This document shows, piece after piece, positions 1-7,312 of a DNA stretch of 14,162 nucleotides. Both the position numbers and the translations under genes were made by a program. This stretch comes from Opitutia bacterium UBA5964 (GTDB taxonomy: Bacteria; Verrucomicrobiota; Verrucomicrobiia; Opitutales; Coraliomargaritaceae), in NCBI GenBank assembly GCA_002430605.1, contig DJBY01000068.1:1-14162 (forward strand), read 5' to 3'. Within the stretch, counting starts at the first letter, position 1. Each line of letters begins with the position of its first letter. The notes beneath the pieces were generated by a model. It did not search any database and was not told the origin of the DNA. It worked only from the letters and a program-made list of their open reading frames with translations.

Positions 1-686
1 CCGATCGCGGTACGATACTGTAGTGGAATTGGCCCATCATGCTCAATCGTTAGATACGAGATACACTTGCTCGCATCGAGTTGATAGGGGGCAGTGATCG
101 CCCCCGTCGGGCACACATCGATACAACGTGTGCAACTACCGCAGCGATCCTTGACAGGCTCATCGGCGGGCAGGTCGAGCGTCGTCACAATATTTGCCAG
201 AAACGACCAAGTGCCCCGCTTCGGCTCGACTAGAATTGTGCTCTTGCCCTGCCAACCGATGCCCGCGGCCGCCGCAATCGGCTTTTCCAGTAGCGGCCCG
301 GTGTCGACATAAGGACGCTGCGCACCACCAAAATCATCGCGCAGCGTGCGGCACAACTTCTTCAAATAGCGCAGCATCATGTTATGATAGTCGTCCCCTA
401 GCGCGTATTTCGCGATACGGTAAGGTCGCACTGGGTCCGGCTGATAATAATTCATACCAAGCACTATAATACTGCGCGCTTCAGGTAGCAGTTGCTCGGG
501 GTGCAGCCGGCGGTCGTTGTTTCGCTCCATCCACAACATTGTGCCATGCTGGCCTGCAGCGATCCACTTCCGGTAATAGTCCCCACGCAGTTCCAACGGC
601 ACTTTTGCAACGCCGAAGGCATGGAAGCCCAGCGAATGCGCCGCTGCCTTGATACGTTGTTTAATGGCAATATTCTCTTCTGACAC
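1..686 (-). CDS. queG: Epoxyqueuosine reductase QueG, partial (C-terminus off the left edge)
   Basis: QueG is a cytoplasmic cobalamin- and 4Fe-4S-dependent enzyme that reduces epoxyqueuosine to queuosine in the tRNA wobble position, the last step of queuosine synthesis. About 228 residues are visible, against a usual length of roughly 350-380, so the C-terminal part lies outside. Seen: an N-terminal segment IKAAAHSLGFHAFGVAKV, a WMERNNDRR stretch, the DTGPLLEKPIAAAAGIGWQGK block (Asp128 opens the DTGP motif typical of the family), and the first ferredoxin cluster CGSCTRCIDVCPTGA (Cys182, 185, 188, 192) followed by Cys208 in KCISYLTIEH. The reading frame is intact throughout. The start is uncertain: no ATG exists between the in-frame stop at 741-743 and the conserved region. 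GTG at 686 (V-S-E-E-N-I-A-I-K) is my choice because it gives the usual short N-terminus. Divergent from the histidine kinase gene. Confidence 0.93.
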   Translation of the reverse strand, partial: MSEENIAIKQRIKAAAHSLGFHAFGVAKVPLELRGDYYRKWIAAGQHGTMLWMERNNDRRLHPEQLLPEARSIIVLGMNYYQPDPVRPYRIAKYALGDDYHNMMLRYLKKLCRTLRDDFGGAQRPYVDTGPLLEKPIAAAAGIGWQGKSTILVEPKRGTWSFLANIVTTLDLPADEPVKDRCGSCTRCIDVCPTGAITAPYQLDASKCISYLTIEHDGPIPLQYRTAI

Positions 687-993
687 TGAGCCAAGTATCC
701 CAATGATGAATCGCGAGTCGAGCCCGTACTGGTCCAGCCATTAACAGGCGGGCGCAAGTGCCAAAAAATTCCATTTCTCGGGCACTCGCAGCTCCTAACG
801 GAAAGTGCGACGATCGCAGCGCAGTACAGCTTTATTCTGCACTAATTTCAAATCGATGCACACTAACCATTTTCAATTCATAACATATCAGAACACCTGA
901 TCGAAATCGAAATTCATCTTGTTTTTATCACAAGAATTTCTATTCTTAAAAAGTTATGTTTGATTGTTAACGATACATAGCTTGACTAAGAAT
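687..993. other. Divergent intergenic region between queG and the histidine kinase
   Basis: About 307 bases without a gene, AT-rich from roughly position 830 onward. It must hold promoters for both flanking genes. Overlapping short inverted repeats are visible at 918-934 (CTTGT/ACAAG) and 932-947 (AAGAAT, 4-nt loop, ATTCTT). A possible weak sigma-70-like pair (TTGTTT at 919-924, TATTCT at 941-946, 16-nt spacing) overlaps these repeats. None is strong enough to call as an operator or promoter. Confidence 0.4.
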
Positions 994-3333
994 ATGCTCA
1001 GAAAAGAATCAGATTACGCACATTACTGGGGCCTACCAAGCAAGCAGCTGAAAATTGTGGGACTCATTCTTCTGATCGGATGGGCAACGAGCGCATGGAT
1101 TTATAGTTATATGCGCGATCACTCATTGGAATTAGATAAGATTAATTTCAATGAACGCGTCACTAACTCTAACTCTGCCCTCACCGCCCGCTACAACAGC
1201 TACGTTGACTTACTTCGGGGAGCGGCCAGCTACTACGTCAGCTCAACTCGCGTTACCCGAGAGGATTGGCGCACTTATGTAGATTTTCTAAAAATCCGCC
1301 AAATCTATCCTGGTATCAACGGCATTGGCTTCTGCTTGCCTTTCACTTCGATTGAGCAACATCAACAATTTCAGCACGAAATCGAAAGTGAGTCTCTGCA
1401 GTCTCAACCCGTGGTGAATGTACCAAATGTCACCGCCCCAGAAAACCATGACCCGTTGTTAAAACACCTCATCATCACACACATTGAACCACTGGATATT
1501 AACTTATCAGCCCTTGGATTGCAGCTTTCTAGCGAGACGGGGCGCCTGCATGCTGCATTATCTGCGAGGGACAGCGGCGAGCCGAAAATAACCACTCGCA
1601 TCATACTCATTCAAGACGGGGAAGCACGGCCTGGATTCCTACTGTATGTGCCCGCTTATAAGCCAGGACATCCCATCACTACCCCCGAGCAAAGGAAGCA
1701 GGCCCATCTTAGCTTCGCATATGCGCCTTTTATCACTGAGCTCTTCGTGGCTGGTGTACTTGGAGATGTAAACCCAGAGCAAATCAACTTTTCGGTCTAC
1801 GATAGTGATTCAATCAGTCTGGACAGCTTGGTCTATTCAAACATTACGAACCGAGAGGCTAAATCGCCATTCGATTTTGACCAAGTACGCACCTTAGATA
1901 TCGGTGGCCAAATATTTACCACTACTTGGCAACGAGGGTCGGAATATAAGGGCGGGTCGCTCTACACTGCCAACGTCGCTGGAGTACTTAGCGCTCTGTT
2001 TACATGCTTACTGGCATTTGCTGCCTACAATTACGAATCACTAATCAGAAGTAAGAAAATAATCGAATCAACAACTGAGGCACTCACCGCAACCAACCAA
2101 CTCTTAAAATCAGAAATTGACGTCAGAAAGACTGCTGAAGCGGAAGCCAGTCGATCTGAATTAGCGGCTAAGTCAGCGAATGAAGCCAAGAGCGATTTCC
2201 TAGCCATCATGAGCCACGAGATCCGAACACCGATGAACAGTGTTATCGGATTTGCTCAACTTTTATCCTCCAGTAAACTTACTTCGGAGCAACACCTCTG
2301 GGCCAGCTACATCCAATCCTCCAGCGGCGCGTTGCTCAGCTTGATGAACGACATTCTTGATTTTTCCAAAATCGAGGCCGGCAAGATGGAGCTCGAGAAT
2401 ATTCCCTTTTCTCTTCAGGAAGTTATTGAGTACGTGACTGGCAGCTTTTCTATTCAGGCCGTCGAGAAAGGCATCATCGTGGATACAAAAGTAGAGGGAT
2501 ACCTCCCCGAATATGTCTTAGGCGATCCGTCCCGCCTCAAACAAATTGTCATCAATTTAGTCAGCAATGCGCTGAAATTCACCGATAAAGGTAGCGTTAC
2601 CACCCACCTAGAGTGGATTGGGAGTAAAGAGGCGGGGACTGTTCGTATTCGCGTTGCCGATACCGGAATCGGCATTGCTCCAGACAAGGTTGATGACCTT
2701 TTTGAACAATTCACCCAAGCAGATCTTTCCACTACCCGAGTATATGGTGGCACCGGCCTCGGTTTGTCGATTTGCCAGAGACTGACTGCGCTAATGAATG
2801 GAACAATCCATGCCACGAGTCCCACAAGTCAAGGCACCACGATGGTCGTCGAAATTCCCTTTAGTGTCTCAAAGGAAGTAATCAATACTCCCATCCAAGA
2901 GGTCACTCCGACCGACGCAAATAAAACTACTGAGCCACTCGCGAAAATCCTGTTGGTCGATGACAATGATTTAAATCAACAACTGGGCTTAACCTTATTA
3001 GGGCAATTGGGCTACGCTGTCACTCTGGCAAATGACGGGGCGGAGGCAATCAAACTAACAAAGCAGACATACTATCCGATTATTTTTATGGATTGCAGAA
3101 TGCCGATAATGGACGGCTTCGATGCAACTCTCGAAATCCGAAAACTCGAAGCAGCCGACTTGCTGCCGCGAGGTGCGCACAAGAAGAGAATTGCGATTAT
3201 CGCACTGACTGCAAACGTCTCGAGCGAAGACAAAGAAGCGTGTAGCCGCGCGGGAATGGACGATTATATTTCCAAACCCTACCAAGCCCTCGACTTTCAA
3301 AAAGTGCTCAACACTTACCTCGATCAAAGCTAA
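994..3333 (+). CDS. Membrane-bound CHASE-domain hybrid histidine kinase with C-terminal receiver
   Basis: A sensor kinase of 779 residues. Order seen: a transmembrane helix at about 20-40; an extracytoplasmic CHASE-like sensor domain from about 65 to 265 (including PGINGIGFCLPF); a second membrane helix at about 327-348; a charged helical linker; HisKA with FLAIMSHEIRTP (phospho-acceptor His408); a HATPase_c domain with N-box NLVSNALKFT (521-530), G1 DTGIGI (556-561) and G2 GGTGLGL (585-591); and a receiver domain with acidic pair Asp656/657, phospho-acceptor Asp700 (FMDCRMPIMDGF), Thr739 and Lys761. All catalytic residues are present, so it should autophosphorylate and pass phosphate to its own receiver. 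There is no output domain and no partner regulator or Hpt protein nearby, so the target is unknown. CHASE domains sense small extracellular ligands, but the ligand cannot be read here. An upstream in-frame TTG at 964 would add 10 residues; ATG 994 is preferred. Codon use is more AT-rich than in the neighbouring genes. Confidence 0.93.
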   Translation: MLRKESDYAHYWGLPSKQLKIVGLILLIGWATSAWIYSYMRDHSLELDKINFNERVTNSNSALTARYNSYVDLLRGAASYYVSSTRVTREDWRTYVDFLKIRQIYPGINGIGFCLPFTSIEQHQQFQHEIESESLQSQPVVNVPNVTAPENHDPLLKHLIITHIEPLDINLSALGLQLSSETGRLHAALSARDSGEPKITTRIILIQDGEARPGFLLYVPAYKPGHPITTPEQRKQAHLSFAYAPFITELFVAGVLGDVNPEQINFSVYDSDSISLDSLVYSNITNREAKSPFDFDQVRTLDIGGQIFTTTWQRGSEYKGGSLYTANVAGVLSALFTCLLAFAAYNYESLIRSKKIIESTTEALTATNQLLKSEIDVRKTAEAEASRSELAAKSANEAKSDFLAIMSHEIRTPMNSVIGFAQLLSSSKLTSEQHLWASYIQSSSGALLSLMNDILDFSKIEAGKMELENIPFSLQEVIEYVTGSFSIQAVEKGIIVDTKVEGYLPEYVLGDPSRLKQIVINLVSNALKFTDKGSVTTHLEWIGSKEAGTVRIRVADTGIGIAPDKVDDLFEQFTQADLSTTRVYGGTGLGLSICQRLTALMNGTIHATSPTSQGTTMVVEIPFSVSKEVINTPIQEVTPTDANKTTEPLAKILLVDDNDLNQQLGLTLLGQLGYAVTLANDGAEAIKLTKQTYYPIIFMDCRMPIMDGFDATLEIRKLEAADLLPRGAHKKRIAIIALTANVSSEDKEACSRAGMDDYISKPYQALDFQKVLNTYLDQS

Positions 3334-3680
3334 CTAGCAGAAAGGACATCCCTGATTACAAGCTGGCAGAGTCGATGATTTTTAAGAACTCTCTCTCGGC
3401 CCTACCCGCGGGGAATTCATCCTGCCGCCTATTTTAAGCGCTCAACAAGAAGATCGCTTGCTTAAATGCCCCTCCGCCCCTGTTCTCTTGCTACTGCCCT
3501 GCTCCGCGCTATGCGTCGCTGCCAGAAACACCTAAAGAGTTCTCTCCTTGAGCGAAAAACATAATTCAGCGCGCTTTATTAACACTTTAGGCACCCATTA
3601 ATTCACTTCTCGAGATATAAGCGCCACCGCCAGTTCACAAAAATTCACACACAATTTCACTTCATTAATCCAGAGACATT
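3334..3680. other. Intergenic region upstream of the SPFH gene pair
   Basis: About 347 bases with no plausible gene. No clear hairpin-plus-U-tract terminator follows the kinase gene. The last 130 bases are AT-richer and presumably carry the SPFH operon promoter. TATAAG at 3616-3621 is a possible -10 box but lacks a convincing -35 partner. No ribosome-binding site precedes the ATG at 3681. Confidence 0.4.
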
Positions 3681-4814
3681 ATGTCAGTAAATTTCCCAAA
3701 TCAACGTAGCCAAGCTCCAATCTTCCCAGCGCTGCAAAGCTTAAAAGGCTCACTCGTCCTACTACTCATTGCGCTCGCCGTACTGACCATTTTTCTAATG
3801 GTTAACTTTCGCGTGCAGCGCGTGTCTGGCACTGAGGTTGGCATTAAGGTGAACAATGTCACCGGCGAGATCACCGTGATCGCCAAATCAGGTACCAACA
3901 TCTACAACGGTCTGGTCAACTCCTTTCACCTGCTTGACATGACTGTGCAGCGCCTGGAAATGGTCGCCGATCCAAATCGTGGCGAACGTAGTAACCGCGA
4001 CGACCTGCGCATCAAAACCGTCGACGGTTCGGACGTCTTTCTAGATCTCACCATTAACTATCAACTGCGCCGCGACATGGTTGAAGAAACCGTCACCACC
4101 TCCGGCCTCGGTGATGCCTATAAATACAAATGGGTACGCGATTACTCACGTTCTGTTTGTCGCGCCGTCTTTGGTGAAATGACCACCGAAGAGTTCTACG
4201 ACGCCAGCGTGCGTAATCAAAAGGCGCAAATGGCGAGGGAAGAACTCAACAAATTGCTCAAATCCTACGGCATCGAAGTGTCTAGCGTCATTGCAGAAAA
4301 GTTCAGCTTTCACCCAGAATACGAAGAACGCATTCGCTCCAAAAAGCTCGCCGACCAAGAAGTCGAAGAGCAAATATCCAAAGCCAACGCCGCTCGCCAA
4401 AATCAAATCTTCCGCGTCGTCGAAGCCACCAAGAAGAAAGAAGTGTTCCTAGCGACCTACTCTGGTGAGATGCAAAAACTGATCGTCGAAGCCACCGCCA
4501 ATGCCGAACGCGACGTGCTCGATGCTGAAGCCTATGTGATCGATACCCAACTCGGTGCCGATGCCACATTCTACCAGCGCGACAAAAACTCGCAAGGCAT
4601 ACTGGTCAAAGCCAAGGCCGAAGGCGAAGCACTCACTGCACTCGCCAACGCTTACCAAGGCATCGGCGGCATGAACCTCGTTCGTCGTGCCTATGCCAGC
4701 AAAGTGGGTGACATGAAAATCACCGGACAACCCTTCACGATCGAAAGTAAAACCGAACGTCTCAGCTACAAGGACGAAGCTGCCGTGACCAAAAAGAAGC
4801 CAGCCATTAATTAA
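3681..4814 (+). CDS. SPFH/prohibitin-family membrane protein, first of a tandem pair
   Basis: A 377-residue SPFH (stomatin/prohibitin/flotillin/HflKC) family protein. A short cytoplasmic lead is followed by one membrane helix at about 24-43, then the SPFH domain from about 44 to 235, and a helical Ala/Glu/Lys-rich region to about 340. The tail is basic (TKKKPAIN). Family-typical stretches include TVDGSDVFLDLTINYQL and HPEYEERIRSKKLADQEVEEQ. Such proteins form large ring- or cage-like assemblies on the membrane and commonly modulate membrane proteases or microdomains; the partner here is unknown. It shares clear local similarity with the next gene (FGEM..EEFYD versus FGTM..EQFYD; KKLADQEVE versus KKLADQDVE), so the two are paralogues. 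The gap to it is 27 bases, implying co-transcription. The arrangement resembles hflK-hflC, but I do not assign those names because no HflK-specific features or ftsH context are visible. Confidence 0.9.
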   Translation: MSVNFPNQRSQAPIFPALQSLKGSLVLLLIALAVLTIFLMVNFRVQRVSGTEVGIKVNNVTGEITVIAKSGTNIYNGLVNSFHLLDMTVQRLEMVADPNRGERSNRDDLRIKTVDGSDVFLDLTINYQLRRDMVEETVTTSGLGDAYKYKWVRDYSRSVCRAVFGEMTTEEFYDASVRNQKAQMAREELNKLLKSYGIEVSSVIAEKFSFHPEYEERIRSKKLADQEVEEQISKANAARQNQIFRVVEATKKKEVFLATYSGEMQKLIVEATANAERDVLDAEAYVIDTQLGADATFYQRDKNSQGILVKAKAEGEALTALANAYQGIGGMNLVRRAYASKVGDMKITGQPFTIESKTERLSYKDEAAVTKKKPAIN

Positions 4815-4841
4815 GCCACTGCCATACGGATACATACTATC

Positions 4842-5972
4842 ATGAAATTTATAAAACTGCTCTCCACTCTTATCATCCTCGCCGCAGTCAGCGTCTTTGT
4901 TGCCGCCAACTTCCTATTCATCAAAATCGATCTCGGTGAGACCGGGGTACGCACCCAGCAATATGCCGTGTTTGGTTCAAAGGGCGTCGTGCTGGAAGAC
5001 TTCGGCCCAGGCTGGCATCGCAACCTGCCGCTACTCGACACTTGGAAGATTTTCGACTCTACGGTGCAAACCACCGAGTTCACCACGGAGCAAGAGCGTC
5101 AAGAGACTAAGAAAATCTATAGCTTTCTGTCCTCCACCTCGCAGCGCTATCTCGATGCCTCCTTATCAGGCAGCACTGGCCAAGTTGAGCTTAAGTCGAA
5201 AGACGGTTACACCGTGCGCCTAGACGTCACAGTCAAATACCGCGTCAGCCCCAACGAAGTGCACAAGCTCTACCAAGAGCTCGGCTCCGAGGCTCGCTAT
5301 AAAGGCATCGTCCGCGACCAAGTGCAAAAGACCATTCGTGATATCTTTGGCACCATGCTCACCGAACAATTCTACGATCCTGAAGTGCGTCGGGTCAAAA
5401 CCGTCGAAGCCAAAAAAGACCTCAAAGGCGAACTTGCAGACAGCAGTATCGACCTGATTGACATTCTCATCCGCGACATTGCCTTCGATCCCTCTTATGA
5501 GCGTAAGATTCTAGACAAGAAACTCGCCGACCAAGACGTGGAGCTCAACAAGTCCCGCGCTCTGGCCGAAGATAAAAAGGGCGAGACCAACCGTATCGGA
5601 GCCGAAACCGAAGCCAAGGTCCGCGTTATTGAGCAAGAGCTCATTGCCAAGAAGCTCACAATGAAAGCCGACACCGATAAAGAGATCGCACAGCTCAACG
5701 CTGATGCTCGACTCACCGCCGCGAAGCTCAAGGCCGACGCCGATCTGTATAAGGCCGAGTTCGAAGCCAAAGGTACGCTGCTCGAGAAAGAAGCGACCGC
5801 CGAAGGCGAACGCCTCAAAGCCACCGCGCTCAACACCCCGGGCGGCGAGAACTTGGTTGCCTTCGAAATCGTCGAGCAACTCAACCTCGGCGAGATCACT
5901 GTATCGACGCAGAGCAACGACTTCTTAGACGTCGCATCCGTCCTCAAAAAAGTCGGCGCCAGCGCCGAGTAG
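4842..5972 (+). CDS. SPFH/prohibitin-family membrane protein, second of a tandem pair
   Basis: A 376-residue paralogue of the preceding gene. The N-terminus is a membrane helix (about 4-24) with a single Lys-Phe-Ile-Lys lead, giving an anchor rather than a cleavable signal. The SPFH domain spans about 28-210 (DGYTVRLDVTVKYRV; FGTMLTEQFYD; KKLADQDVEL). It is followed by a long, strongly Ala/Glu/Lys-rich coiled coil (about 215-330) and a short C-terminal segment (GGENLVAFEIVEQL, ending ASVLKKVGASAE). The coiled coil is more regular than in the first protein, which suggests that the two proteins have distinct places in a mixed oligomer, as in HflK/HflC or prohibitin 1/2; this is inference. The pair ends 19 bases before a strong terminator, so the operon holds just these two genes. 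Many codons end in C (ctc, gcc, atc, aag), suggesting good expression. No Shine-Dalgarno sequence at suitable spacing. Confidence 0.9.
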   Translation: MKFIKLLSTLIILAAVSVFVAANFLFIKIDLGETGVRTQQYAVFGSKGVVLEDFGPGWHRNLPLLDTWKIFDSTVQTTEFTTEQERQETKKIYSFLSSTSQRYLDASLSGSTGQVELKSKDGYTVRLDVTVKYRVSPNEVHKLYQELGSEARYKGIVRDQVQKTIRDIFGTMLTEQFYDPEVRRVKTVEAKKDLKGELADSSIDLIDILIRDIAFDPSYERKILDKKLADQDVELNKSRALAEDKKGETNRIGAETEAKVRVIEQELIAKKLTMKADTDKEIAQLNADARLTAAKLKADADLYKAEFEAKGTLLEKEATAEGERLKATALNTPGGENLVAFEIVEQLNLGEITVSTQSNDFLDVASVLKKVGASAE

Positions 5973-5990
5973 TTTCGAGTCATTCATTCA

Positions 5991-6033
5991 ACAAAAAGGC
6001 GATTGGCATCTGCTACCAATCGCCTTTTTTGTG
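5991..6033 (+). terminator. Strong intrinsic terminator of the SPFH operon
   Basis: A near-perfect stem pairs ACAAAAAGGCGATTGG (5991-6006) with CCAATCGCCTTTTTTGT (6016-6032) around a 9-base loop, with the six-T tract on the plus strand. The A-tract on the left means it could also act on minus-strand transcripts running out of xerC. Confidence 0.9.
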
Positions 6034-6056
6034 GATCGCTTTGCAAAATAAGCAAA

Positions 6057-6123
6057 GGAGCGAGGGCGACTCGCCCTCGTTTACATCCACATCGGCTCAA
6101 CGTGGGCGAGTCGCCCACTCTCC
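6057..6123. repeat. REPIN-like inverted pair of palindromic repeats, copy A
   Basis: Two palindromic units in opposite orientation with a short spacer. The left unit (6057-6080) begins GGAG and centres on GGGCGACTCGCCC. The right unit (6099-6123), read on the minus strand, begins GGAG, contains the same 13-base core and ends CGTT. Each unit can fold as a hairpin by itself and the two can pair with each other, the architecture of a REPIN. It lies between the SPFH terminator and the 3' end of xerC. Confidence 0.75.
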
Positions 6124-6186
6124 ACTGTCTGGCGACAACGCCAACAAACGCCCAGCCCAAGTTGCCCAATCAAGGCTCTGCTAACA

Positions 6187-7113
6187 CTAAGCACGTGGGT
6201 GCGCTTGCTTGTGCGCCTCTTTGAGTCTGGCAATCGACACATGGGTATAGATCTGAGTGGTCGATAAATTGGCGTGCCCCAGTAGTTCCTGCACGGTGCG
6301 CAGGTCCGCACCATTATCCAGCATATGCGTGGCGAAGGAGTGGCGCAGCTTATGCGGCGTCATATCCAACGGCAGTTCTGCAGCAGCGAGATGCGTCTTT
6401 AAGAGTTTCTGCACCTGGCGCGGATCCATGCGCCGACCATTGCGCTGGCACACCACTGGCACATTCAACCCTGCCGTCAGATTAAACCGATCAATAAACA
6501 GACTGAGGCAGCGCGTCGCCACAGGCCCCAGTGGGCAAAGGCGCTCTTTCTGGCCCTTGCCGAGCACACGTGCCACGCCCTGCTCCAAATCGATCTGGCC
6601 ATGGTTGAGCCCACAGAGTTCACTCACACGTAACCCGCCACCATAGAGCAACTCTAGGATCAGCGCATCGCGAAAGGCCTCGAATTCGCCGATTTTACCC
6701 TCTTGCCACAGTAGAATCGGGGCATTCAGCAATGCCCGCATTTGTGACTCAGATAAAAACTTAGGCAGTGGCTTACTTAACTTCGGAAGCGTCACGCCAG
6801 TAAACGGATTCGAATCTGCTATGCCTTGCTTACGCAGGTATAAATAAAATGCACGTAGCCCCGATACGTGATTATGCAGCGTGCGACGCGCCAGCCTCCG
6901 CCCTTCTTCAATTAAATACGAGCGCACATTCAGCGGCCGCACCGCGGTAAAATCGTCATGCCATTGCCCCCGCCCCTGCATCCATCGCACGAAGTGCTCA
7001 ACCGCAGCGCGATAATTACGAACCGTATAAGCGGAGACACGCCGCTCTAACGCGAGGTGATCACAAAAATCATTCAACACAGGTATACTCGGAGTCGCTT
7101 CAGATTCTGCCAT
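6187..7113 (-). CDS. xerC: Tyrosine recombinase XerC
   Basis: A 308-residue site-specific recombinase of the Xer group, expected to resolve chromosome dimers at a dif site with a XerD partner. The N-terminal SAM-like core-binding domain (about 10-105) has LALERRVSAYTVRNYRAAVEHF and RSYLIEEGRRLARRTLHNHVSGLRAFYLYL. The catalytic domain holds the full set: Arg162 (GGGLRVSEL), Lys186 (LGKGQKERLCPL), His254 and Arg257 (HKLRHSFATH), His280 (LLGHANLSTTQIYTH) and nucleophile Tyr289. Length and motif spacing are typical of chromosomal XerC/D rather than of phage integrases; the call XerC over XerD rests on overall look. ATG at 7113 is preferred to an in-frame GTG at 7122. It is flanked by REPIN-like repeats on both sides and followed upstream by parA on the same strand, with 199 bases between. 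No dif-like site is visible here. Confidence 0.9.
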   Translation of the reverse strand: MAESEATPSIPVLNDFCDHLALERRVSAYTVRNYRAAVEHFVRWMQGRGQWHDDFTAVRPLNVRSYLIEEGRRLARRTLHNHVSGLRAFYLYLRKQGIADSNPFTGVTLPKLSKPLPKFLSESQMRALLNAPILLWQEGKIGEFEAFRDALILELLYGGGLRVSELCGLNHGQIDLEQGVARVLGKGQKERLCPLGPVATRCLSLFIDRFNLTAGLNVPVVCQRNGRRMDPRQVQKLLKTHLAAAELPLDMTPHKLRHSFATHMLDNGADLRTVQELLGHANLSTTQIYTHVSIARLKEAHKQAHPRA

Positions 7114-7146
7114 CACGCACACAAGCTAGCGCATCGCGCGTCGTAA

Positions 7147-7167
7147 AAGCGACACTCTTGTCGCTTT
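7147..7167. repeat. 21-bp hairpin repeat, left copy of an inverted flanking pair
   Basis: AAGCGACA and TGTCGCTT pair around a CTCT loop. On the plus strand the stem continues into TTTTTT, so it resembles a terminator, but no plus-strand gene ends here. The same 21 bases recur in reverse complement at 7282-7302, bracketing REPIN-like copy B. Confidence 0.75.
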
Positions 7168-7212
7168 TTTATCGCTCATACACGAACGAAAGAAAAAGCG
7201 GCGACAGCGATA

Positions 7213-7267
7213 GGAGCGTGGGCGACTCGCCCACGTAATGTGAACGAAGGCGAGTCGCCCTGACTCC
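7213..7267. repeat. REPIN-like inverted pair of palindromic repeats, copy B
   Basis: Same architecture as copy A but with a shorter spacer. The left unit (7213-7236) runs GGAG, GTGGGCGACTCGCCCAC, GT. The right unit (7243-7267) read on the minus strand starts GGAGTC, has GGGCGACTCGCC and ends TTCGTT. The flanking bases differ from copy A in a compensated way in the left unit (A/T becomes T/A on both arms), which preserves the hairpin. It lies between xerC and parA. Confidence 0.75.
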
Positions 7268-7281
7268 TTAGAATTGATAGC

Positions 7282-7302
7282 AAAGCGACAAGAGTGTCGC
7301 TT
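7282..7302. repeat. 21-bp hairpin repeat, right copy; possible parA terminator
   Basis: The reverse complement of 7147-7167 with no mismatch over 21 bases. It starts 11 bases beyond the stop codon of the minus-strand parA gene, and on that strand the hairpin is followed by TTTGCT, so it may serve as a weak terminator. Confidence 0.7.
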
Positions 7303-7312
7303 CCACACAGAA

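Noticed and set aside
464..757. Alternative minus-strand frame starting with ATG at 757
   Set aside because: It overlaps queG in another frame; the queG frame has the conserved motifs and this one has none.
964..993. TTG start for the histidine kinase
   Set aside because: Adds ten residues with no family support and no ribosome-binding site; ATG 994 is simpler.
3579..3621. Lac-like promoter upstream of the SPFH pair (TTAACACTTTAGGC)
   Set aside because: Looks superficially like the lac -35 region, but no -10 box is present at correct spacing.
4449..4835. Open frame antisense to the first SPFH gene
   Set aside because: Gly/Phe-rich composition typical of an antisense shadow of Ala/Glu/Lys-rich coiled-coil codons; no domain.
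7147..7167. dif site near xerC
   Set aside because: The 21-bp hairpin has symmetric arms and a 4-base loop and does not resemble the 11-6-11 dif layout; it also occurs twice.
6057..7302. CRISPR array
   Set aside because: The repeats are palindromic, in inverted pairs and irregularly spaced, with no unique spacers of constant length and no cas genes.
6187..7302. Integron or phage integrase module
   Set aside because: The recombinase has XerC-like length and motifs; no attachment site, attC cassettes or phage genes are present.
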